From Deltaproteobacteria bacterium (lineage in GTDB: Bacteria > Myxococcota_A > UBA9042 > PHBI01): 64,000 nucleotides of DNA. The position numbers and the translations under genes were made by a program. The stretch lies in the NCBI GenBank assembly GCA_020632715.1, contig JACKFA010000003.1, positions 806,001-870,000 of the forward strand, given 5' to 3'. The notes under the pieces are model-generated. The model was not told the DNA's origin. It made no database searches and saw only the letters and a program-made list of their open reading frames with translations. Of the stretch, positions 28,939 through 37,911 are shown piece by piece; position 1 is the first letter of the stretch; each line of letters begins with the position of its first letter.

Positions 28939-30954
28939 TCAGGGCTCGCTCGCGCCTTCGTCATCGGCCGGCGCCTCGAGGCGGATGAGCTCCTCGTCCG
29001 CCTGCACCACGGCCCCCACCTCGGTGAGGACCTCGGCTACGACGCCGTCGTGGGGGGCCGTGAGGACGTGCTCCATCTTCATCGCCTCGAGGACGACGAG
29101 CGGCTGCCCCGCGACGACGCCCTCGCCGACGAAGACAAGGACGCGCTGCACCTTGCCGGTCATGGGCGCGCGACAGCCGCCGCCGGCGCCGTCGTCCGCG
29201 GCGTCCGGGAAGCGCGGGACCGCGTCGAGCCGCACGTCCTCACCGAAGACGTGGACGAAGATCGCGCCGCCCGCGCCGTGGACGACGCGCGCCCGGGCGT
29301 CGTGGCCGCCGACCGAGACACGCACGACGGGCGCCGCCTCGGCGACGACCCGCGCCAACGCGGCCTCGCCGTCGATCGTGACCACGAACCCATCGCGCCC
29401 GTCGGGGCGGCACGCGACGATGATGTCCGCGTCCTCGTGTCGCCACGCGTATTGTGCATCGCGGAACGAATTGTTCCGGAAGCGCATGGGAAGCGACGGC
29501 AAGGGATTGTGCAGTGCAGCATCGGCTGTCGCCTGGAGGAGCGTCGCGGCGACCACGGCGTGGCGGAGGGCGCGCGGGCTCGGCGCCGGGGCGGCCCAGC
29601 CGGCGAGGTGCTCGGCGATGAAGCCGGTCGTCAGATCGCCGCTCGCCCAGGCGGGGTGGCGGAGCACGTCGACGAGGAAGCGCCGGTTCGTCGTGACGCC
29701 CTGGACCGACGACTCGGACAGGATCCGCGCGAGGCGGCGCGTCGCCTCGGCGCGGTTCTCGCCCCACGCCATGACCTTCGCGAGCATCGGGTCGTAGTGG
29801 ATCGACACCTCGCTCCCGCTCTCGACGCCGCCGTCGACCCGCGCCCCGTCGAGGTGCGCGGGCACGTGCCAGTCGGCGAGGGTGCCCGTCTGCGGGAGGA
29901 AGCCGTCGCCCGGATCTTCGGCGTAGATGCGCGCCTCGATGGCGTGGCCGCGGGTCGTGAGATCCGCCTGAGTGAAGGGGAGCGGGCGGCCGAGGGCGAC
30001 CTCGATCTGGAGCCGCACGAGGTCGAGCCCCGTGACGAGCTCGGTCACCGGGTGCTCGACCTGGAGGCGCGTGTTCACCTCGAGGAAGTAGAACTTCCGG
30101 TCTGGCCCGAGCACGAACTCGACGGTGCCCGCCGAGCGGTAGCCGATGGCCTGCCCCGCCTTCACGGCGGCGTCGCCCATCGCGGCGCGGAGGGCGTCGT
30201 CGAGCGCGGGCGACGGGCTCTCCTCGAGGATCTTCTGGTGGCGCCGCTGGATCGTGCACTCGCGCTCGAAGCAGTGGACGACGTGGCCGTGGGCGTCGCC
30301 GAGGATCTGGATCTCGACGTGGCGCGGTCGCTCGACGTAGCGCTCGATGAGGAGGCGGTCGTCGCCGAACGCCGCGCGGGCCTCGCGGCGCCCGGCCCCG
30401 AGCGCGCGCGCGAGCTCGGCGACGTCGTTCGCGACGCGCATCCCCTTGCCGCCGCCGCCGGCGGACGCCTTCACGAGGAGCGGGAAGCCGACGACCTCGG
30501 CCGCCTCGAGGAAGGCGTCGTCGCTCTGATCGCCCCCGTCGAAGCCGGGGACCACGGGGACACCGTGCTCGATCATCAGCGCCTTCGCGCCGATCTTCGA
30601 GCCCATCGCGCGGATGGCGTCCGGCGTGGGGCCGATGAACACGACCCCGGCGGCCTCGCAGGCCTCGGCGAAGTCGGCGTTCTCGGCGAGGAAGCCGTAG
30701 CCGGGGTGGATCGCGCCAGCGCCGGTGCGGTGCGCGGCCTCGAGGATCCGCGCGATGACGAGGTAGCTCGCGCTGCTCTCGGCGCCGCCGATGTGGACGG
30801 CCTCGTCGGCGTCGCGCACGTGGGGGGCGTCGCGGTCGGCGTCGGAGTAGACCGCCACCGTGCCGAGCCCCATGGCGCGGCACGTGCGGAAGATGCGCCG
30901 CGCGATCTCGCCGCGGTTCGCGACCAGCACCTTGTCGAAGGACGGTGTCGCCAT
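28939..30954 (-). CDS. Acyl-CoA carboxylase, biotin carboxylase/biotin carrier (alpha) subunit
   Basis: The 671-residue product holds the biotin carboxylase (KVLVANRGEIARRIFRTC, GGGGKGMR, FLEVNTRLQVEHPVTE) and, at the C-terminus, the biotinyl domain with the lysine in EAMKMEH. A middle domain of about 150 residues links them, as in propionyl-, methylcrotonyl- and geranyl-CoA carboxylase alpha subunits. With the beta subunit encoded 48 bases upstream it carboxylates an acyl-CoA using bicarbonate and ATP. The substrate cannot be read from the sequence; the beta subunit looks closest to the methylcrotonyl/geranyl type. No liuA, liuC or other leucine-degradation genes are nearby. ATG at 30954. 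Confidence 0.92.
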   Translation of the reverse strand: MATPSFDKVLVANRGEIARRIFRTCRAMGLGTVAVYSDADRDAPHVRDADEAVHIGGAESSASYLVIARILEAAHRTGAGAIHPGYGFLAENADFAEACEAAGVVFIGPTPDAIRAMGSKIGAKALMIEHGVPVVPGFDGGDQSDDAFLEAAEVVGFPLLVKASAGGGGKGMRVANDVAELARALGAGRREARAAFGDDRLLIERYVERPRHVEIQILGDAHGHVVHCFERECTIQRRHQKILEESPSPALDDALRAAMGDAAVKAGQAIGYRSAGTVEFVLGPDRKFYFLEVNTRLQVEHPVTELVTGLDLVRLQIEVALGRPLPFTQADLTTRGHAIEARIYAEDPGDGFLPQTGTLADWHVPAHLDGARVDGGVESGSEVSIHYDPMLAKVMAWGENRAEATRRLARILSESSVQGVTTNRRFLVDVLRHPAWASGDLTTGFIAEHLAGWAAPAPSPRALRHAVVAATLLQATADAALHNPLPSLPMRFRNNSFRDAQYAWRHEDADIIVACRPDGRDGFVVTIDGEAALARVVAEAAPVVRVSVGGHDARARVVHGAGGAIFVHVFGEDVRLDAVPRFPDAADDGAGGGCRAPMTGKVQRVLVFVGEGVVAGQPLVVLEAMKMEHVLTAPHDGVVAEVLTEVGAVVQADEELIRLEAPADDEGASEP

Positions 30955-31002
30955 CCGGTGTGTCTCCAGGCCGCGCGCGCGGATCGGCGCGGGTCGTTTC
31001 GT

Positions 31003-32601
31003 TCAGTGGCGGAAGACGCCCCAGGCGACGGAGCGCTCGACGGGGCGGTTGTGGGCGGCGGAGAGCGCCACGCCGAGGACGTCGCGCGTCTGCCGCGGGT
31101 CGATGATGCCGTCGTCCCAGCCGCGCGAGGTCGAGAACCAGGCGTCCGACTCGCGCTCGATCTGGGCCGTGATCATCGCCTTCATCGTGGCGAGGCCGGC
31201 CTCGTCGACCGCCTCGCCGCGGCGGCCGGCGGCCTCGCGCTTGATGATGTCGAGGACGCCCGCGAGCTCCTTCCCGCCCATCACGGCGATGCGGTGGTTC
31301 GGCCAGGTGAAGAGGAAGCGCGGGTCGAAGGCGCGGCCGGCCATGCCGTAGTTGCCGGCGCCGTAGGATGCGCCCGTCATCACGGTGAAGAGGGGCACGG
31401 CGCTGTTGGAGACGGCGTTGATGAGCTTCGCGCCGTGCTTGATGATGCCGCCCTCCTCGTACTTCCGGCCGACCATGAACCCCGTGATGTTCTGGAGGAA
31501 CACGAGCGGGATCCCGCGCTGGTTGCAGAGCTGGATGAACTGGGCGCCCTTCTCGGCGGACTCCGAGAAGAGGATGCCGTTGTTCGCGAGGAAGCCGACG
31601 AGGTAGCCGTGGACGTGCGCCCAGCCGCACACGAGGGTCGCGCCGAAGTCCTTCTTGAACTCGGCGAAGCGGGAGCCGTCGACGACGCGCGCGATGACCT
31701 CGCGCTGGTCGAAGGCGGCCTTGAGGTCCATCGAGGCGACGCCGAGGAGCTCGTCCGGGTCGTAGAGCGGCGCCTCGACGGCGGCGCTCTGGGGCCCGCC
31801 GGGCTTCCGCCAGTTCAGGTGCGCGACGACCTGGCGAGCGAGCCGGATGGCCTCGCGCTCGTCAGCGGCGAGGTAGTCGCAGACGCCCGAGACGCGGGCG
31901 TGCATCGCGGCGCCGCCGAGGCTCTCGTCGTCGGTCTCCTCGCCGGTCGCCATCTTCACGAGGGGCGGCCCCGCGAGGAAGACCTTGGCGCCCTGGTCGA
32001 CCATGATGACGTAGTCGCTCATGCCGGGGACGTAGGCGCCGCCGGCCGTGGCGTTGCCGAACACGCAGCAGATGGTGGGGAGCCCCTCCTTGCTGCGGCG
32101 CGTGAGGTTCTTGAACGTGGCGCCGCCGGGCACGAAGATCTTCGACTGGTTCGGGAGGTCGGCGCCCGCGCTCTCGGTGAGCGAGATCGTCGGCAGGTGG
32201 TTCTGATCGGCGATCTCGGCGAGCCGGAGGGACTTCTGGAGGCCGTACTCGTTGACGGCGCCGCCCTTCTCGGTGGACTCGTTGGCGGTGACGAGCACCT
32301 CGACGCCCTCGACGACGCCGATGCCGCCGATGACGCCGCCGCCCGTGCCGACGCCGCGGATCCCGTGGCCGACGAGCGGGAGGAGCTCGAGGAAGTAGCT
32401 CTGCGGGTCGAGGAGGAGCTCGATGCGCTCGCGCGGGAGGAGCTTCCCCTTCTCGACGTGGCGGGCGACGTACTTCTCGCCGCCGCCGGCGCGCGCCGCC
32501 GCGAGCGCCGCCTCGAGCTTCTCGACGGCCGCCTTCATGCCGTCGTGCGCGGCGCGGAAGGCGTCGCTCTTCGGGCGGACCTTGGTCGGGAGGATCCTCA
32601 C
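31003..32601 (-). CDS. Acyl-CoA carboxylase, carboxyltransferase (beta) subunit, MccB-like
   Basis: This 532-residue carboxyltransferase has both crotonase-type halves. Typical segments are KLLPRERIELLLDP, NATAGGAYVPGMSDYVIMV, KVFLAGPPLVKMATGEE, LGGAAMHARVSGVCDY, NITGFMVGRKYEEGGIIKHGAK and GASYGAGNYGMAGRAFDPRF. The AGPPLV and GGIIKHGAK patterns are typical of methylcrotonyl-CoA carboxylase-type beta subunits rather than propionyl-CoA ones. The start is GTG at 32601. It is the first gene of the two-gene carboxylase unit and diverges from the secreted protein gene at 32758. Confidence 0.92.
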   Translation of the reverse strand: MRILPTKVRPKSDAFRAAHDGMKAAVEKLEAALAAARAGGGEKYVARHVEKGKLLPRERIELLLDPQSYFLELLPLVGHGIRGVGTGGGVIGGIGVVEGVEVLVTANESTEKGGAVNEYGLQKSLRLAEIADQNHLPTISLTESAGADLPNQSKIFVPGGATFKNLTRRSKEGLPTICCVFGNATAGGAYVPGMSDYVIMVDQGAKVFLAGPPLVKMATGEETDDESLGGAAMHARVSGVCDYLAADEREAIRLARQVVAHLNWRKPGGPQSAAVEAPLYDPDELLGVASMDLKAAFDQREVIARVVDGSRFAEFKKDFGATLVCGWAHVHGYLVGFLANNGILFSESAEKGAQFIQLCNQRGIPLVFLQNITGFMVGRKYEEGGIIKHGAKLINAVSNSAVPLFTVMTGASYGAGNYGMAGRAFDPRFLFTWPNHRIAVMGGKELAGVLDIIKREAAGRRGEAVDEAGLATMKAMITAQIERESDAWFSTSRGWDDGIIDPRQTRDVLGVALSAAHNRPVERSVAWGVFRH

Positions 32602-32757
32602 GCCGACCTCCGCGCGCGCGCGGCGGAGGCGACGCCGGGAAGGCTCGGGGCGACCCCGGCGTTCTTCGCGCCGCCCCCTTCAAGGTTGCGTTCCGTTCTT
32701 TCCGCGAGATCTGGCATACTTGCGGACACCCGATCCCCAGCTGAAGCAGTGACGACC

Positions 32758-33564
32758 ATGCGCGCGAAACTCCTCTCGACCCTGCTCTTGGCGGTGGCGA
32801 CCCTCGTCGCGGTCCCGATGACGGCGTCCCTGGCGGCGGCGTCCATCGATCTGCGGCGCGTCGACTCGAGCATCGCCGACCTGCCCTTCGGAGGCTCTCT
32901 CGACCAGGTCGTGACCTGGGTCCGGACCCGCCTCGAGAGCGAGTATGCGCCGCGGCTGAAGCTCGCCGTCGACGATAATGAACGGGCCCGCCTGCGGGCG
33001 CAACTCGACCGCGAGGTGTTCGAGCTGCGCGCGCAGATGGCGGTCTTCGACGGGCGCCGCACCGGCTACGAGGTGAGCCCGGTCGCCGGCGAGTTCATGA
33101 CCGGCTCGAACGAGTCGATGGCCATCCTCCACAGCCGCGAGGGCGACCACTACTTCTTCTTCATCAACGGGCGCTTCTGGAAGTACGGGCGGCTCCTTCG
33201 GGCCGACGGGCCGTTCGCCGACCGCGTGGCCGCCGAGGCGCGCATGATCGGCAAGCCCGAGGCCGTCGAGAACACGACCGATCGGCGCGGCGAGACGAGC
33301 CCCGTGAAGGCCACGTGGTCCGACGACAAGCTGCGCGTGCGGATCTGGAACCGCCGGCTCCTCTACGGCTACGACGTGATGTTCGTCGAGTACCGGCCCA
33401 TCGGCGACAAGATCACCGAGCTCCGCGACGGGCGCGAGGTCGACACCGCCGGGCCGGGGGTCGACCCCGACCTCGACAGCTTCCTCCTGAACGCCGGCGA
33501 GGACGAGGAGCAGGAGCTCCGCCGCGAGGCCAAGGAGCGGAAGGAGAAGGCCGCGACGCCCTGA
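32758..33564 (+). CDS. Exported protein of unknown function
   Basis: I do not recognise this family. The 268-residue product has a signal peptide (LLSTLLLAVATLVAVPMTASLA) and then a mixed alpha/beta domain with several aromatic strands (SREGDHYFFFINGRFWKYGR and LLYGYDVMFVEYRP). The final 50 residues are highly charged. There are no Cys residues and no membrane segment after the signal, so it is probably periplasmic. A possible -10 site TGGCATACT lies 38 bases upstream of the ATG. It is flanked by genes on the opposite strand and looks monocistronic. Confidence 0.72.
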   Translation: MRAKLLSTLLLAVATLVAVPMTASLAAASIDLRRVDSSIADLPFGGSLDQVVTWVRTRLESEYAPRLKLAVDDNERARLRAQLDREVFELRAQMAVFDGRRTGYEVSPVAGEFMTGSNESMAILHSREGDHYFFFINGRFWKYGRLLRADGPFADRVAAEARMIGKPEAVENTTDRRGETSPVKATWSDDKLRVRIWNRRLLYGYDVMFVEYRPIGDKITELRDGREVDTAGPGVDPDLDSFLLNAGEDEEQELRREAKERKEKAATP

Positions 33565-33595
33565 GCGGTGCGACGGCCCCCTCCTCCGCGGTGGC

Positions 33596-34363
33596 TCACG
33601 GCACGACGAGCGCGCAGACCTCGAGGCGCGGCGCGTCGGCGGGGCCGTACTCGCTCGTCCAGTAGTTCGTGGCGGTCTCGCCCGACTGCTCGAGGAGGAG
33701 CCCGTCGTTCGGGACGTCGCCGGCGACCCAGGCGCGGACGAGGTCGGTGACGTCGGCGTCGACGGGGCCGACCCAGCCGGGGCCTCCGTTCGCGAACGTC
33801 GCCGCGACGGCCGGGTCGTAGGCGCCGTCGAAGCTGTGCCAGGTGACCTCGAGCTCGTCCCAGGGCGCCGTGACGCGGTGGACGCGGACGTCGGCGGCGG
33901 CACCGCTGTCCCGGACCGACAGCGTCAAGGTGGCGCGGGTCACCCGCGAGCGCGGCGGGAGCACGCGCGCGACGTCGTCGAAGGCGATGATGCCCATGCG
34001 GGCGCCGCCTGCGACCACCCCGGCGTTGGCGACGTTGGACGCGCCGTAGTTCTTGTCCGCGCGCTTCGCGTCACCCGGGTCGGAGGCGATCTGCGTGTCG
34101 CGCACGGCGAAGTCGCCGCGCGTCAGCGTGACGCAGGTCTCGCGGACGACGACCTCGCCGAGGAGGCCGCTCGGGCCGACGTCGCTGTCGAGGAGGTCGC
34201 GGGTGAGCTCGAGGTCGGCCTCGTCGACGCGCCCGCTGCCGTCGAGGTCGGCGGGCCGGCAGAGCTCGGCGACGGCGAGGTCGTCGAGGAAGGCGTCCGC
34301 GTCGGGGCTCTCGCCGTCGGCGGGGGCGTCGGCGTCGACGTCGCAGCCGGTCGGGTCCTCCAC
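33596..34363 (-). CDS. Dockerin-type repeat and DNRLRE-domain protein, probably 5'-truncated
   Basis: The readable part, from a GTG at 34363, encodes 255 residues: an acidic stretch, an EF-hand-like dockerin repeat (DLDGSGRVDEADLELTRDLL), then a beta-sandwich of the DNRLRE (CBM96-like) type found on secreted carbohydrate-active or adhesion proteins (ATLTLSVRD, VTAPWDELEVTWHSFDG, DVTDLVRAWVAG, EVCALVVP). The same frame is open further upstream and encodes another dockerin-like repeat (DTDGDGRVTASDLDLV) up to about 34441, but it has no ATG, GTG or TTG and no signal peptide before it runs into the lonB stop codon at 34443-34445. So the gene has probably lost its 5' end, or is translated by reinitiation after lonB. 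Confidence 0.6.
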   Translation of the reverse strand: MEDPTGCDVDADAPADGESPDADAFLDDLAVAELCRPADLDGSGRVDEADLELTRDLLDSDVGPSGLLGEVVVRETCVTLTRGDFAVRDTQIASDPGDAKRADKNYGASNVANAGVVAGGARMGIIAFDDVARVLPPRSRVTRATLTLSVRDSGAAADVRVHRVTAPWDELEVTWHSFDGAYDPAVAATFANGGPGWVGPVDADVTDLVRAWVAGDVPNDGLLLEQSGETATNYWTSEYGPADAPRLEVCALVVP

Positions 34364-34442
34364 GGGCAGGCCGAGGCAGTCCGCGACGAGGTCGAGGTCG
34401 CTCGCGGTGACGCGGCCGTCGCCGTCGGTGTCGGCGTCGACG

Positions 34443-36863
34443 CTACGCGTCCTCGCCCTCGCCGCGGAGCTCGGCCGCGAGCACGCGCCGGCGCTTGTAG
34501 AACTCGCGCAGCGCCGTCTCCACGCGGCCGTTCACCGTGTCGACCGGGTAGTGCCCGTCCTCGCCACGGAGCCCCGCGGGGAGCCCCATCAGGAGCTCGA
34601 GCGCCGGCTCCACCGTGTCGACGGCGTACACGTGGAAGACCCCGCTCGCCGCGGCCTCGATGACGTCCGCCCGGAGCATCAGGTTCTTCGCGTTGGCCGC
34701 CGGGATGATGACGCCCTGGTCGCCCGTGAGCCCGCGCGACCGGCAGAGGTCGAAGAACCCCTCGATCTTCGCGTTCACGCCGCCGATCGCCTGCACGTGC
34801 CCGTGCTGGTTGATCGACCCCGTCACGGCCAGGCTCTGCCGGATCGGCAGCGCCGCCGTCGCCGAGAGCAGCGCGCAGAGCTCGGCGAGCGAGGCGCTGT
34901 CCCCCTCGACGAAGCCGTACGACTGCTCGAACACGAGGCTCGCCGACAGCGAGAGCGGCACGTCCGTCGCGTAGCGGCTCCCGAGGAACGCGTGGAGGAT
35001 GAGGACGCCCTTCGAGTGGATGGAGCCCGAGAGCTCCGACTCCCGCTCGATGTCGACCACCTCGCCCGTGCCCATGCGCGCGGTCGCCGTGATGCGCGTG
35101 GGCCGCCCGAACTCGTAGCTGCCGAGGTCGATGACCGCGAGCCCGTTGATCTGCCCGACCGCCTGCCCCTCGGTGGCCACCATGAACGTGCCGCGCTCGA
35201 TCTGCCGGTGCAGCTCGTCCCGCGGCTGGCTCGAGCGTCGCTCGAACGCCTGGATCGCCGCGGTCACGTCGCCCTTGTCGACCACGGCGGCCCCGCGCCG
35301 CTCGGCCCAGTAGTCCGCCTCGTCCATCAGGTTGAAGAGGCGCGACAGGTTCGCCGACAGGTACTCGGCGTCCTCGACCTCGCGGCTCGACACGCCCACC
35401 ATCTCGGCCACCGCGGCGCGCGTGAAGGGCTTGAGCCCCTCCTTCCGCGCCTTCGTGCCGATGAGGCGCGCGAGGAGCCGCGTGTGGTCCGCGCTCCACG
35501 GGATCTTCTCCTCGAACGCCGCGAGGATCTTGAAGTGTCGCTCGAACTCCGAGTCGGCCGCGCACAGCTGGTAGTAGAGGTCCGTCGAGCCGAGCAGCAC
35601 CACCTTCACGTCGATGGGGACGGGCTCCGGGGCGAGCGAGACGGTCGTCTGGAGCGTCGCCTCGTGGCTCGGCGCGTCCATCCGCAGGAGCCGCGCGCGC
35701 AGCGCCCGCTTGAGCGCCGTCCACGCGAACGGCTCGCCGAGCACCCGGTGCGCGTCGAGGATGAGGTAGCCCCCGCTCGCGTGGTGCAGCGCGCCCGGCT
35801 TGATGAGCGTGTGGTCGGTCACGAGCGCGCCGTACTCGCTCACGTGCTCGATGCGCCCGACGAGGTTCGTGAGCACGGGGTTGTCCTCGTAGACGACCGG
35901 CGCTCCCTCGCAGCGCCCGCTGTCGACGAGCAGGTTCACCGCGTAGCGCTTGAGCGACGCGGCCCCGTGGTTCAGCATCGGCGGCCCCGGCGGCCCCTCC
36001 TCGCTCTCCTCGTGGTCGCGGAAGAGGTGGACCTCCTTCACGATGTCGACCGAGAGCGCGTCGAGCCAGGCGGCGACGGGCTCGACGTCCTTCCAGCGGT
36101 CCTTGAGCGGCCCGAGCAGGCGCCCGACCTCCTCGCGCGTGACCTCCTGCTCGAGGCTCTTCAGCCGGTCGCGCGTCTCCTTCCGCCACCGCGGCACCGC
36201 CGCCGTGAGCGCCTGCAGGCGGTCCTCGACGTCGGCCATGGCGCTGTCGTACTTCTCACGCTGCGCCTCCTCGAGCTTGTCGAAGTCCTCGGGCGGCATG
36301 ATCGCGCCGTCCTGCTCGGGGCCGTAGGCGAACCCGTCCTCGCTGTCCTCGACGGCGAGGCCATTGTCCGCCGCGACCTTCTTGATGGCGTCGAGCGACT
36401 GCTCCTGCACCTTCTCCATCGCCTCGACGATGCGGCGCACGCGCTGGCTGTAGCGGTCGCTCGTGAACACGACCTGCAGGATCATGCGCAGGTCCTCGAC
36501 GACCTTCTCCATCTCCGAGCGGAAGCGCCCGCCCTTCCCCGCCGGCAGCGTCACGGCGAGCGGCCGGTGCGGCTCGGCGAAGTTGAACACGTAGCAGAGG
36601 TCCGGCGGGCACGGCTCCTTCGCCGCCCGCGCCGTCAGCGCCGCGCGCGCGACCGTGTGCTTGCCGACCCCCTGGCTGCCGACGATGACGATGTTGTAGC
36701 CCTCGCGGCGGATCCCGAGGCCCACGTCGAACGCCTCGAGCGCGCGGTCCTGCCCGATGACGCCGATGAGGTCCTCGAGCTCGTCCGTCGTCTCGAAGTC
36801 GAGCGCGCCGTCGGGGCAGGCGGCGCGGAGCTGCGGCGGCGCAAGCGGTGACACGCGGGCCAT
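34443..36863 (-). CDS. LonB-like ATP-dependent protease (AAA domain plus Lon peptidase domain)
   Basis: This 806-residue product is a Lon-family peptidase of the bacterial LonB-like/AAA_32 type, without the LAN domain of LonA. The P-loop GSQGVGKHT is at 62-70. A coiled-coil insertion rich in Glu, Arg and Lys spans roughly residues 115-270. The C-terminal serine-lysine dyad is Ser656 in EGDSASLAEL and Lys699 in IGGVNAKIEGFF. The substrate proteins are unknown. It follows dapD with a gap of 33 bases and is probably cotranscribed. Its stop codon touches the start-less dockerin frame. Confidence 0.9.
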   Translation of the reverse strand: MARVSPLAPPQLRAACPDGALDFETTDELEDLIGVIGQDRALEAFDVGLGIRREGYNIVIVGSQGVGKHTVARAALTARAAKEPCPPDLCYVFNFAEPHRPLAVTLPAGKGGRFRSEMEKVVEDLRMILQVVFTSDRYSQRVRRIVEAMEKVQEQSLDAIKKVAADNGLAVEDSEDGFAYGPEQDGAIMPPEDFDKLEEAQREKYDSAMADVEDRLQALTAAVPRWRKETRDRLKSLEQEVTREEVGRLLGPLKDRWKDVEPVAAWLDALSVDIVKEVHLFRDHEESEEGPPGPPMLNHGAASLKRYAVNLLVDSGRCEGAPVVYEDNPVLTNLVGRIEHVSEYGALVTDHTLIKPGALHHASGGYLILDAHRVLGEPFAWTALKRALRARLLRMDAPSHEATLQTTVSLAPEPVPIDVKVVLLGSTDLYYQLCAADSEFERHFKILAAFEEKIPWSADHTRLLARLIGTKARKEGLKPFTRAAVAEMVGVSSREVEDAEYLSANLSRLFNLMDEADYWAERRGAAVVDKGDVTAAIQAFERRSSQPRDELHRQIERGTFMVATEGQAVGQINGLAVIDLGSYEFGRPTRITATARMGTGEVVDIERESELSGSIHSKGVLILHAFLGSRYATDVPLSLSASLVFEQSYGFVEGDSASLAELCALLSATAALPIRQSLAVTGSINQHGHVQAIGGVNAKIEGFFDLCRSRGLTGDQGVIIPAANAKNLMLRADVIEAAASGVFHVYAVDTVEPALELLMGLPAGLRGEDGHYPVDTVNGRVETALREFYKRRRVLAAELRGEGEDA

Positions 36864-36896
36864 TCGTCCGTCCTTGTCGGGGGCGCTGCTCGTCGC

Positions 36897-37736
<840 letters not shown>

Positions 37737-37832
37737 CGGGCGATGCTCCTCGGGGCTACAGGGGACGGGGAGCACTACCACAGCTCAGGGCGAGCGGCCA
37801 TCCCTTCGGGGACATCGCCCGTCGCGATTTCG

Positions 37833-37862
37833 TTGCATGGGGTGGCGGGCTTTCGCTAAGAC
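37833..37862 (+). promoter_or_regulatory. Predicted promoter of the Cys-rich CAP protein gene
   Basis: TTGCAT (37833-37838) and TAAGAC (37857-37862) are 18 bases apart. A GAGGGGG ribosome site lies before the ATG at 37912. Confidence 0.4.
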
Positions 37863-37911
37863 GTTCAGCGGCTGCGCGGCCGTTCCAGGGGCCGCCGGGC
37901 GAGGGGGCGAG

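Noticed and set aside
29050..33564. Very long plus-strand open frame running across both carboxylase genes
   Set aside because: Only the last part (from 32758) has a natural signal peptide and promoter. The remainder mirrors the carboxylase genes on the other strand.
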